Shown: positions 22,995 to 31,775 of the stretch, in pieces | How the letters are laid out: each line of letters opens with the position of its first letter | Position numbering within the stretch: the first letter of the stretch is position 1 | Source: Parasitella parasitica | Lineage: Eukaryota > Mucoromycota > Mucoromycetes > Mucorales > Mucoraceae | Assembly: GCA_025201805.1 (NCBI GenBank) | Contig: MU619276.1 | Location: 47,205-78,979 of the forward strand | DNA length: 31,775 nt | Direction of reading: 5' to 3' | Position numbers and translations under genes: made by a program | The notes under the pieces: generated by a model | What the model saw: the letters and a program-made list of their open reading frames with translations, nothing else | Told to the model about the DNA's origin: nothing | Database searches by the model: none

Positions 22995-23177
22995 ACCAGA
23001 CTTGGACTAGCATTTATTACAGGTGCTTATCGACGAACAGCAGGGTTTCATCGCGGGAACGTTTAGTAAGATGGAGCTCACCTGGTCTGCTTAATCCCTT
23101 GAGACTTGGACTCTTTCCCAGTATCGACCAAAGCCTGTCCAAATTTATTTGAACCGCTGTCCATGGATTAATATTGT
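22995..23177. repeat. 183-bp direct repeat, copy A
   Basis: This copy begins ACCAGACTTGGACTAG and ends CCATGGATTAATATTGT. It is the same length as copy B and nearly identical over the central and right parts. Most differences cluster in the first 30 bp (for example TTGGACTAGC against TCGGACTAGT). It looks like a dispersed repetitive fragment of moderate GC in an AT-rich setting. No coding identity is recognised on either strand. Confidence 0.9.
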
Positions 23178-23207
23178 TGTCTTTCATCACAATCGCATTT
23201 GTAATAG

Positions 23208-23390
23208 ACCAGACTCGGACTAGTATTTATCATAAATACTTATCGACGAACAGCAGGGTTTCATCGCGGGAACATTTAGTAAGATGGAGCTCGCCTGGTC
23301 TGCTTAATCCCTTGAGACTTGGACTCTTTCCCAGTATCGACCAAAGCCTGTTCAAATTTATTTGAACCGCTGTCCATGGATTAATATTGT
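23208..23390. repeat. 183-bp direct repeat, copy B
   Basis: Second copy in the same orientation, offset 213 bp from copy A with a 30-bp spacer. The high identity points to a recent local duplication or to two insertions of one element. A 63-codon open frame crossing it is not supported as a gene. Confidence 0.9.
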
Positions 23391-24460
23391 CTATTACAAC
23401 TGTGATTCAAGATTCTTTTTATCAAGCGCATAGGAAGTATAATGCTGATTTTAAATTGTTTATATCATACACTAACTCCAGCTTCTTCTATTTACCCTTT
23501 TTAATTGATTGAGCCATGTTTTATACCCATGACGTTAGCCTCATCCAATCAGGAGATTGTTACCTTTGTGTTGCGGGAATCATCAAGTACATTCCCATTA
23601 CATTTCGGAACACGTAATAGAATCATATACCAGGTGAACTCATTATTATAGATTGTATCTTTTTAAACGTATTATATCTAATCAACATGAACACATGTGT
23701 GTATACAGTGTTGTAGAATATAACGGAAGAAATAGATACTCTTCTTTGTATTGATTTGTATCTTGATAGCACAAGATTGATTCCATTCTTGTCGATTATA
23801 CTATGGACAAGGATTGTTAGTTCATTCTCAAGATTAGAAGTTGGTAATTTATTGACAACTTGATTTAATATTTATCTGATAGTACAGCTGTGATGCTATG
23901 GAAAAATTGTGAGCACGGAACGCGTGAACTCGGACTTGCAGATCCAACAGCTCAGGCTTTACGCATTTCGGTCTCTGCCTTCTTACCTTCCTTGTTTGCT
24001 GTTTAAAGAATAGCTACCATCAGTAAGGGTAAGCACAAGACTTTTGCTTGGTTCAACCCGCCTATTTTATGGTGTAAACAAAATGTACCGAAGGTAGACA
24101 GCCATCCATCCTGCTCGCATGGTTTGCATCAACACTACTTGCAGAATGTTAAAGTCTCTGATTTGAAGGCCCATCACAATCCGTGAGTCTTACATTGCGG
24201 TTGAATCTTGGTACTCTTCAATTTACCTATTGGTATGTCTAGGAAGGTGTCGTGATCTGGCTTTCATACCACTATGTAGCCTTGGGTATAAGAATACCTA
24301 TACAGTAATCTATAGTCTATACTCTATAAATGTTATAATAAATAATTTAACAATCATCACCAACAATAAGTTTGTATCACAATATCTCATCAAGGAGATA
24401 TTTGATATCTGTCAAATAATGCTGGCAGTGTGTGTATTGCAATCTCATGAACTGATAGTA
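23391..24460. other. AT-rich spacer, possible transposon debris
   Basis: No intact gene is seen. Around 23929-24004 a short open stretch (RELGLADPTAQALRISVSAF) ends in TAA and is followed by further interrupted frames. It may be debris of a mobile element adjoining the LINE, but I cannot name it. Confidence 0.35.
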
Positions 24461-25850
24461 CGGAACAGTCGACTCACTTTTGGACAACCCACCAACTATG
24501 CTTACCACGGAACCAGTATCATCGATTATTTCATTAGTAAATTTGAAGCTCCAAATACATTCACCCAAACTACAGGATATACTACACCTCAAAGCATGCA
24601 ATGGAATCTACATAAACTACGGAAGCCTGGTCCCTTACAGGAATACCGTTCAGTTTTCAAACAACATCACTTGGAATCGGCCCTGCCAACTGATTCTGCT
24701 TCCCTTCAATTTGCCAGTCCATCTGAGGCCCACTGTTATATTGAACAATTCTCTACTTCTTTATGCGAGTTGCTGTATGACACCCTCGACTATGTTTGTG
24801 GACAACAAACCCCTTTGGAGAGTGCAACGTATATCAAGGACTTTTGGACACCAACCATGAAACCAGCATTTGACCGCAAGGAAGCCTACTACAAAAAATG
24901 GAGGAAAGCCAACGGCTTACATTGTTTGACCTATTCGCTGAAACATCAGGAAGCAGTTGCAACTTTTCGTAGATTGATTGAAAAACGCAAACGAGAGACA
25001 TGACGACAGTTTTGTGATCAAATGTCAAAAGGCAATTACAATAAATCAATCGCTAGATTCAGTGGAATCAGTCAGAAAGAATAGAACTATCAAACCCACG
25101 TTTGCATATCTTGATCCCAATCAAAGTTTAGCAGATACAATGGCATCACATCTAGAAACTATATATTCCGGCCATCTCTTGACGGATGTTTCCAGAATGA
25201 ATTCCTTTCATGCTTCTACGATACCACCATACCAGCTACACACTTATTCTTTTGAACCTGATGATGTTATAGACAACCTTCGACTCCTACCAAAAAACAA
25301 AGCGCCTGGTGTCGACCATGTCCAGGTGGAAATGATAGTCCCTATTACTGATCTGATTGCTCCAACAATTCTGCTTTTATTCAAATTATGCTACCGCTGG
25401 TCTTACACCCCAACATCATGGCGAGTGGCACAAGTGATACCAATACATAAAAAAGGTTCTGCCTCTGATCCTAGTAACTTTCGCCCAATCAGCCTAACTT
25501 CAACCTTTAAAAAACTATTCGAAAAATGTATCTACTGCCAATTTACCAGCACCGGCCCTTTCTTAGATATTGCTCAGGATACTTTTCGGGAATGCCGCAG
25601 CTCCCTTGATCAAGCTCTCTGTCTTACTGAACTCTGTACCATTCTACGTCGCTATCATAATTGTTACCCAACCTTGGCTTTTCTTGATACCGTATCAAAT
25701 CAGCCTATGACAAAGTCGATCGTTCTTTATATTTGGAGGAAACTGCAACCTTACATATCACCTGTCCTAGTTGGTATTCTGCAAAACCTGTCTGATGAAG
25801 TCCAAATTGAAGTGTTATTGAGCAATACGGTCTCTTGGCGATCTGACTAG
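24461..25850 (+). mobile_element. Truncated, decayed non-LTR retrotransposon (LINE) fragment
   Basis: The fragment starts inside the C-terminal end of an apurinic-type endonuclease (TNYAYHGTSIIDYFIS) and runs through the linker (SALPTDSASLQFASPSEAH) into a reverse transcriptase. RT motifs seen are NKAPGVDHVQVEM, RVAQVIPIHKKGSASDPSNF with RPISLTSTFKKLFEK, and FRECRSSLDQALCLTELC. Lesions: a TGA at 25001 sits where ET*RQFCDQMSKG probably had Trp. A frameshift near 25075 moves the reading to VRKNRTIKPTFAYLDPNQ. The catalytic motif A is split by an apparent 5-bp insertion after FLD (25687 on), and SAYDKVDRS is found in another frame at 25700-25726. A further 1-bp change restores the frame at IWRKLQPYI. 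The YxDD box and everything after it are missing. The copy cannot move by itself. Confidence 0.88.
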
Positions 25851-26316
25851 GGCAATGCAGCAGATGAAAAATGCTATGTGCCCAAAGTCAATTTTAATTA
25901 TTTTTCATTCAATAAAATAGAATTCCTCTTTAACCGTATGCAGAAGCAGAGAAAATCTTGAATAATAGTACTCCGTTCGGCTATATCAAGTTGCTCAGGA
26001 TCAAACCGAATGTTAAATGGCGATAATACAGCAGAGGATAATCAATGTACACTGTTATCAGCTTTCTGCAAGAGACGTTGATCTATAAACAATGACTGAA
26101 AAAGCAGCAAACAAACATATACAAACCCCCACGAATGTGAAGAAAAAGCTTAAAAAGGAATCGTGGGTTCAGGAGGAGGACCAAATGTAACGTATATCTC
26201 TACTTGTTTAGTTGATTTTTTTCCTTTTCGTCTTTTCTTTTTTTTTTTATCTTTCTTTCTTTATTGTAGAAATCCTCTCTTTTCGTTTTCCTTCTTCCTT
26301 TTTCCCTTCACCACAC
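25851..26316. other. Spacer and leader upstream of the glycosyltransferase
   Basis: The left part is AT-rich with no gene. From about 26215 the plus strand becomes a long pyrimidine-rich stretch (T/C runs) up to the start codon, similar to the leaders of the AROM and PTEN-like genes here. Confidence 0.5.
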
Positions 26317-27570
26317 ATGCAAATAATGCAATGTCTAAGCAGCACAAAGCAAAAGCTGAAGCAGGTGGCAAACTGGACTAGTAAAAATAAGCGGATTGTG
26401 ATCAATCTAGTGAAATATGGCATCGTCTCCGTGTTCCTAGTAGCCATATCTTTTTTCATGCTTTGTCGATTGGAGGTGAATGCTCATGTCTATCTTAGGA
26501 ACTGGCTGTCGCCACCACAGCCGGTTGTGATCGAGCCACTATCAAAGTGCCTTAGCAACCTACCACCAGACAGCCCTTATTACCAAGGCAACCAAAAGTT
26601 TAGCGCCAATTTTGTTCCTGGTCTTCCTGTGTGGGAAGCACATACTTGTTATGATTTTGCTTCGCTTTTCAAGCCTCAAAGATACCCTCATGATGGAGAC
26701 CAAACATTCCACACCTACTGGTCTTCGAATCTAACTCGAGAATTTGAGGAAAAGCAAGTTGCCACTTTGCGCTCTTTCTCTGCTACTCAAAATACCAACC
26801 ATTCATTGATCGTTTGGATCCCTGCCGAAGATGAAAGGCGCTTGATACAATCTGAAAATTGGAACTACCTGACTCGTTCTCAACAAAGGAGAGACCGTAT
26901 TATGTATAAAGTTGTCCAGCCGCAAGTGCTTGTCAAGGATACGCCCATGGAACCATTTGTTGAAACCTGGCAATCGCTCGTACATGATGGCAACGACGGG
27001 AAAGGGAGGGACGATTTGTTGAGAATGCTTGTGCTTTATCGTTACGGAGGCGTGTGGTTCGACATGGATACTTTGTTCGTTAGAGATTTAGCTCCACTTT
27101 TTGAACATGAATGGATTGCTCAAGGAAGTTGCTCAACGGGTATGTTTGGAAACCCTTTCACGGGTGCGTTATTCCACTTTCATCAAAGCTCTCCTTACGT
27201 ATGCGAAATCTTGGAGGGTGCTGCAGATCTATTCAAGGCTCGTGTACAAGTGGAAAAGGGACTTTCTGAGCCGCCTAAAAGGTACCTTGTTACAGGACCC
27301 GAGATCTTTGGATCGAAACTTTACTATCGGATTTATAGAAGAGTGTTGCACCATGGCATCAAGCCTTGGTCTATATTGCCATGGTGCTTCACTGATCCAT
27401 CTCAATGTAGACGATCAAATTCGCTGCCCAGCTTGTTTTCCAACGCTAATTTCGATGAGAAACGTGTCAGCCAAACATTTGCGTATCACTGGCGAGATCG
27501 TTGGTCAGCCACACCAGGCGCCATCTTTAAGTTTATAGACTCTTTACACAAGAAGCGAACCAAATGGTAA
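26317..27570 (+). CDS. Type II membrane glycosyltransferase with DXD motif
   Basis: Single-exon gene, 417 aa from the ATG at 26317 (a second in-frame ATG at 26326 is equally possible). A basic N-terminal stretch precedes one transmembrane segment at about residues 27-50 (VKYGIVSVFLVAISFFMLC), giving a short cytosolic tail and a lumenal catalytic domain, the usual Golgi topology. The catalytic signature is GKGRDDLLRMLVLYRYGGVW followed by FDMDTLF, where Asp249-x-Asp251 would bind the divalent metal and sugar nucleotide. WSSNLTREFEEKQ and HSLIVWIPAEDE fit the upstream fold of DXD-containing (GT32/Gly_transf_sug-type) enzymes. The open frame extends upstream to 26212 but only through pyrimidine-rich leader. 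Sugar donor, acceptor and linkage cannot be read from the sequence. A GT32-type role in protein glycosylation is the best guess. Confidence 0.87.
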   Translation: MQIMQCLSSTKQKLKQVANWTSKNKRIVINLVKYGIVSVFLVAISFFMLCRLEVNAHVYLRNWLSPPQPVVIEPLSKCLSNLPPDSPYYQGNQKFSANFVPGLPVWEAHTCYDFASLFKPQRYPHDGDQTFHTYWSSNLTREFEEKQVATLRSFSATQNTNHSLIVWIPAEDERRLIQSENWNYLTRSQQRRDRIMYKVVQPQVLVKDTPMEPFVETWQSLVHDGNDGKGRDDLLRMLVLYRYGGVWFDMDTLFVRDLAPLFEHEWIAQGSCSTGMFGNPFTGALFHFHQSSPYVCEILEGAADLFKARVQVEKGLSEPPKRYLVTGPEIFGSKLYYRIYRRVLHHGIKPWSILPWCFTDPSQCRRSNSLPSLFSNANFDEKRVSQTFAYHWRDRWSATPGAIFKFIDSLHKKRTKW

Positions 27571-28181
27571 ACCGAACCGGGCTTAGGTTCACTGCCCCCC
27601 TTCCCCCTTTTTTTTATTTTATAATTTGTACATTATTATTACCATCTACTTTTTTTTCTTCTTTTTTTTATTTCTTCTATTCGTTAATATTTTATGTTCT
27701 AAACCGACAGCCCCAAAAAAGCCAAGTCGTTATATTTGAAACTACTCGAATAATAAATCAAATCGCACAACACTATAAAAGTTGAATGACCGTATTTGGA
27801 TGCCAAGCACAGAGTTCTATTGGCTGATTTTGCATGTGCTAAAAAAGTAAGATCATTTGTTTAGCACTGGATATGTACTTCTTCCCAGAGACAGTAAGGT
27901 GGCGGACAAATTGGGCAAGGTATTGACAAAGACCAATAGCTTGAGGCCCTACATCAAACAGAAATATACCCGCACTATATGCTCCCTCATCCCACCCACT
28001 GCCTGGTTAATAAGCAGTTTAATCTGGAGGTTTTAAAGTTTGTAGGTAAGAATGGTAAGAAAACTATTATACAAAAGTAAAACGAATAATGGCATCCACA
28101 TTGCAACGGGCATAATTATAAATTGCATAGGCATCTAAGCAGGTTTGTATGTTAATCAGATTTAGCATTTATGGATACACA

Positions 28182-28213
<32 letters not shown>

Positions 28214-28720
28214 GAAGATTTCACTGTGGATCCTACAGTCAATATAATTCTGAACATGATACGTAATTGCTAGACATAATCAATTGCCATAATATTGCGA
28301 TTCGTAGGGACAATATAATTATCTAAAGGTTGTGAAAATGTTCATTTGAAAATATATACGTATTAGAACATGCATATGATGTATAGGCAAAAATCAGATC
28401 ACCAAACTGAACTATTTTCTTTGTTTATTTCTTGCTTTATATGCATAATCAAACACACTTTCTGAACAAATGCTGTTGAACAGAGCTTTCTTATTTCCAA
28501 CAATATTTACATGTCTACATAAATATTTACTATTCATCATAAACAGCATCAACTTTTTCATTTTCATGGCATAACTATAGTTTTATTCAAGTAAGGTATA
28601 GGTTATTGTTCGTAAATTTGTAGCCATAGGAAAATAAGATGCATATTCAAAAAATATAAGGGAGGGGGAGGAGTCAAGATACTGCTATGATTATACATGA
28701 TGGCGATACTTATCAAAGTT
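27571..28720. other. AT-rich spacer between convergent genes
   Basis: The glycosyltransferase and the F-box gene converge on this 1.15-kb stretch. It holds T-rich 3' flank on the left and a T28 run at 28186-28213. No gene is supported. Confidence 0.5.
28186..28213. repeat. T28 homopolymer
   Basis: Twenty-eight T preceded by AAGAG, much like the CAGAG that precedes the T50 run at the window end. It could be the 5' edge of a minus-strand retroinserted poly(A) tail, but no target-site duplication or body was identified. Confidence 0.85.
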
Positions 28721-30391
28721 TTAAGTCTGAAAGATATAAGCGTTTCCAAGCTTCAAGGTAGTGCAGCTTTTGTATTTTACAGAAATAGTTTGGTCATTTT
28801 TTGATTTGGGCGACTTTTCACACGTTTCTTCTAGAATTCCACCGACTATTTTATAGCATTCAGTTCCCTTCTGAGAGTTTACCTCGTAGAAGCTACCGTT
28901 AACGTAGTAATTGCGATCATCCGACTTGCCAATTGTAATACAAGTGAATTTATGATCAGGAAATTCAATATTGGGGAGATCCTGGCTGTATTGAGGGAGG
29001 ATTGTTAGTCGAGACAGCTCAGGACATGCTTTCGAAATTAACTGCATGTGTTCATTTCCGCATTCCACTCGATTTAACACCAAACTTTTTAAGTTTGATG
29101 TAATTTTCTTGAGCCCAAGATTCCATAAAAAATTTGAATTTGACTGAAATTTCCAATGTGTTAGCTCAAGTGTTTCCAAGAGCTTAAAACTTTCCAGAAA
29201 AGCGCCAATAGGAAAGTGAGGGAAACGGATATAATTTTTAGCTGCAATTTTCAAATTCTTGAGCCTTGGAAATTGTCGCAAGCATTCAATAATTGTCATT
29301 ACTTTGAAATCCATAGCGCCATCATAATATTTATAGTTTATATTCATTGTCACCACAGACTTTGACTGGCTAGATTTAAGCAAGTTGTTGATTTGCGTAA
29401 CGGGATCCTCATTGGGCAATACCGTAATCTTAAATGTTTTCGATTCGACCTCACTTGAATTCATTGCTTCCATGATTGCCGGCGTGATTGGGTGTATGCT
29501 GATATTGTAAGTCTCCAGATACGCACATTGAGAGACAAATTTAATTAACTGGTCCTCGCCATACTTCTCATTACGAGGAGAGGAAGATATGATTTTCAGG
29601 CTTTTCAAATTCGGGCATTTCATCTGCTCCAACATCTTTTCGTTATAGGCTTTTACACAATCCACTATCACTAGCTCCTTCAATGCATTGCTAGTTGGAT
29701 CTAAAGACCGCTGCTCGATCACACCAACAGGTACCAATTCTATATCGATTAACCAAAGACTCTCCAGCTGTTGTGCGTTGCAAAATAGCTGATGTAATTG
29801 ATTCAGCGACATTGCAGCATGTTGCAATTTCAGTGTCTTCAGTTTAGGAGCATTCGAAAGTTGCTGAATCAACGAATTGCACTTGTATTCAAATCTCTCG
29901 TTTCCCGCAAATACCGTACACAACTCAACTAAGTTGCAAAACCCACCGTATTTCAATATCTCTGAGGTCAAAGAGTATTTGTTGGCATCTTTAAACCTAG
30001 TGATTCTTTGCCAGTGTTCTGCAACCCTTTCGTTGACAATTATCTCAGACTTATCAGAATCATCAGTATCGTGTTTACTATTTTTCCAAACAAGTTCTCG
30101 GAGATTGGGAAATTTCTCTGGCAGAGCCAGTACGGCCTTAGCTTGAGCAGCGTCAATCTCAGGGATATGGATGTTCAGACTACGGAATTGGTAAGAAAAA
30201 AACTTGCTTTCTTGGACAGCTAGCATGAGTTGTTCTTTTTTTTTAATTTGGAGATGTTCATGGAAATTGAAGTCCAAGATCAAGGAATTCCATTTCTTAC
30301 AAACGCTTATACAGGTTTGTTTTTCCGGTAATGTCAAGTAAGAGAAGATTTCTTGAAAAATTTCAGTTGAAAAGTCGTTTATATTTTGCAT
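28721..30391 (-). CDS. F-box protein with leucine-rich repeat-like C-terminal region
   Basis: Single-exon gene of 556 aa. An F-box occupies about residues 4-45: FSTEIFQEIFSYLTLPEK, then CISVCKKWNSLILDF. This is the Skp1-binding motif that links SCF ubiquitin ligases to substrates. The remainder shows irregular leucine-rich repeats with recurring L..L.L patterns (LKTLKLQHAAMSLNQLHQLF; LESLWLIDIELVP; LKSLVLNRVECGNEHMQLIS), consistent with a curved substrate-binding domain. The likely role is substrate receptor of an SCF complex; the substrate is unknown. The ATG at 30391 is followed closely by the F-box, so this start is well supported. The end reads through KSCTTLKLGNAYIFQT. No introns are needed, unlike most genes in the window. 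Such F-box/LRR genes are often expanded in fungi of this type, so this may be one member of a large family. Confidence 0.9.
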   Translation of the reverse strand: MQNINDFSTEIFQEIFSYLTLPEKQTCISVCKKWNSLILDFNFHEHLQIKKKEQLMLAVQESKFFSYQFRSLNIHIPEIDAAQAKAVLALPEKFPNLRELVWKNSKHDTDDSDKSEIIVNERVAEHWQRITRFKDANKYSLTSEILKYGGFCNLVELCTVFAGNERFEYKCNSLIQQLSNAPKLKTLKLQHAAMSLNQLHQLFCNAQQLESLWLIDIELVPVGVIEQRSLDPTSNALKELVIVDCVKAYNEKMLEQMKCPNLKSLKIISSSPRNEKYGEDQLIKFVSQCAYLETYNISIHPITPAIMEAMNSSEVESKTFKITVLPNEDPVTQINNLLKSSQSKSVVTMNINYKYYDGAMDFKVMTIIECLRQFPRLKNLKIAAKNYIRFPHFPIGAFLESFKLLETLELTHWKFQSNSNFLWNLGLKKITSNLKSLVLNRVECGNEHMQLISKACPELSRLTILPQYSQDLPNIEFPDHKFTCITIGKSDDRNYYVNGSFYEVNSQKGTECYKIVGGILEETCEKSPKSKNDQTISVKYKSCTTLKLGNAYIFQT

Positions 30392-30504
30392 ATTGTGATC
30401 AAAGTGATGAATTTGATAAATTTAAAGTGATGAATAGCAGTTTTTTTAATAGTAAATTGACTACGAAACATTGATATATTCTAAAACAAAGGACCAGAGC
30501 AGTG

Positions 30505-30550
30505 CAATAGTGGCATGATCGTCAACACAATAGTGCCATGATCATCACCA
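30505..30550. repeat. 23-bp tandem duplication upstream of the F-box gene
   Basis: Two adjacent 23-bp units start CAATAGTG at 30505 and 30528 and share ATGATC in the centre. They differ at only a few positions. They lie 114-159 bp upstream of the F-box start codon, so they could hold duplicated regulatory sites. Confidence 0.8.
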
Positions 30551-31015
30551 TTGATGTGAGCACAATGAACAGATATCTTACGATTCCAAAAAAAAAACAC
30601 CACAATGCACAATCACAGTATACCGTGAAATATACCCTTATGTATTACTCTGAACAACATCTGTCGTAATTTTGGATGGTTAATTGAGCAACACGAGTAT
30701 TTCAAACGATGGCCTAGTTAATTTGTGTAGATATAAAAAAAAACAAAAACAAAAGGGGGAAAATAATTAATATCGTCCATGATCAACTGCCTTTCAAAGA
30801 ATCAAATAGAATGGTGTTTTGATTTTGATCCTCCAAGTCATTCCTAAGGGCCGTTGATGAATTTCTCATTTCAGAGCTGAAAATTGAAGAAGGTGCAAGA
30901 TCTTGGGTTTTATTCCTTTATTCGTTTGTGTTCGACAGAGGCGGATTATTAGGAACTAACGGCATTGGTATCATAAGTTTTATGAGGCTCACTGTCGTTA
31001 GTATGTACCATTTAA

Positions 31016-31201
31016 ATGCCTCAGAAGATCAGCAAGGTTGAAGATAGTGGAACCGCAAAGAGCTCTCCAGGAATCAAATTAACGACGGCAGCACCAATAG
31101 GTGAAACTAAAGAATCAACACACAAAGAGATCCCTCATGCAGCACCATCTACTTCATTACCAAACTCGACAGTAGCTTCAAGAGCAATCAACAACAAATA
31201 A
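31016..31201 (+). CDS. Possible small protein, 61 aa (doubtful)
   Basis: An ATG-initiated frame rich in Ser, Thr, Pro, Ala and Lys (start MPQKISKVEDSG). There is no recognised family, signal peptide or membrane segment. Composition is more protein-like than most chance frames in this AT-rich spacer, but length alone does not support it. No splice continuation was found. Confidence 0.2.
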   Translation: MPQKISKVEDSGTAKSSPGIKLTTAAPIGETKESTHKEIPHAAPSTSLPNSTVASRAINNK

Positions 31202-31721
31202 ACACAAAAAAACTTCGTAGTTGTTGCAACGGCCATTAGCTTTGCTAAGGATTTGGCAATAAAAATGACAGCTAAGATAATAAAGTTATCAAACTGGTAA
31301 CGAATGATATCTCTACATAATAAAATCGCGGTATACACAAGCTGGAGTATCGATTGACTTATCAGTCAATTGGATTTATTTGTCTTCAGGACCTGATTTA
31401 TTGAAGACTTATAATTAAAACAAGATGGTGCCCATTATACCGTACTAGGAGAAAAATCACAGAACGCAGGACTTTTCTTGATGATGAAATCAGGAGTGTA
31501 GATACCACACATTGCTTTGTAATCGAGTTAGTGGTCATATTATCACTTGCCCACATTCATTTAGTGAACGACGCTAATTCGTTATAATGTCCACATTGCA
31601 CTCCACCTCTCGAAAGTAAGGAGCTATGGAAGGCATTGACAGCAATAGAAGGATGAAGTTATATAAGTTTCAAAGACATTTTTCAGAGTTTTTTAAAGTA
31701 GCTCCAACCATTAAACATGCC

Positions 31722-31725
<4 letters not shown>

Positions 31726-31775
<50 letters not shown>
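31726..31775. repeat. T50 homopolymer at the window end
   Basis: The last 50 bases are all T, preceded by CAGAG. Its position at the very end suggests that an assembly or contig broke here. Confidence 0.9.

Larger units (their letters stand above)
30392..31725. other. AT-rich region upstream of the F-box gene
   Basis: It contains the putative F-box promoter, a 23-bp tandem repeat at 30505-30550, and one short open frame at 31016-31201 listed separately. I see no other gene or RNA. Confidence 0.5.

Overview
This window is nuclear DNA of a filamentous fungus, most probably an early-diverging one of the Mucoromycota (Mucorales-like). Evidence: a fused pentafunctional AROM shikimate gene, genes split by many short GT-AG introns (about 48-77 nt, one of 169 nt), AT-rich spacers, a fungal-type mitoribosomal mL60, a tRNA-Ser with a Pol III terminator, a decayed LINE, and a degenerate gene that looks like an ion channel. 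The phylum call rests on overall character, not on a database search.

Layout. Positions 1-6.2 kb form a compact gene block: a PTEN-like phosphatase (+, 8 exons), cytosolic ribosomal protein eL32 (-), an RN-tre-like TBC RabGAP (-, 7 exons), nucleolar RRP1 (-, 5 exons) and mitoribosomal mL60 (+). RRP1 and mL60 are divergent across 212 bp. I rebuilt the splice structures by hand. In each of these genes the exon lengths sum to a multiple of three and the joined protein follows its family. At 7.3-8.4 kb lies an unrecognised 3-exon gene with a basic RG-rich tail. From 8.4 to 12.2 kb the DNA is gene-poor, with a 75-bp minisatellite and one tRNA-Ser(UGA).

Positions 12.2-19.4 kb hold the AROM gene (1604 aa, 3 exons), an 80-nt T run and a two-exon Gln/His-rich coiled-coil protein that I do not recognise. 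Positions 19.4-26 kb are a decay zone: a multi-exon channel-like pseudogene with an in-frame stop and frameshifts, a 183-bp direct duplication, and a LINE truncated at both ends whose reverse transcriptase core is broken by indels. Positions 26.3-31.8 kb carry a type II membrane DXD glycosyltransferase (+), an F-box/LRR-like protein (-) and AT-rich spacer ending in a 50-nt T run.

Functional links are modest. Three of the first five genes serve ribosomes (eL32, RRP1, mL60). PTEN and the TBC protein both act in phosphoinositide or membrane traffic signalling. AROM alone carries out five consecutive steps from DAHP to EPSP. I found no evidence for a new multi-gene system. The points most worth a second look are the two unrecognised genes, the perfect heptamer array upstream of eL32, and the two repeat families.
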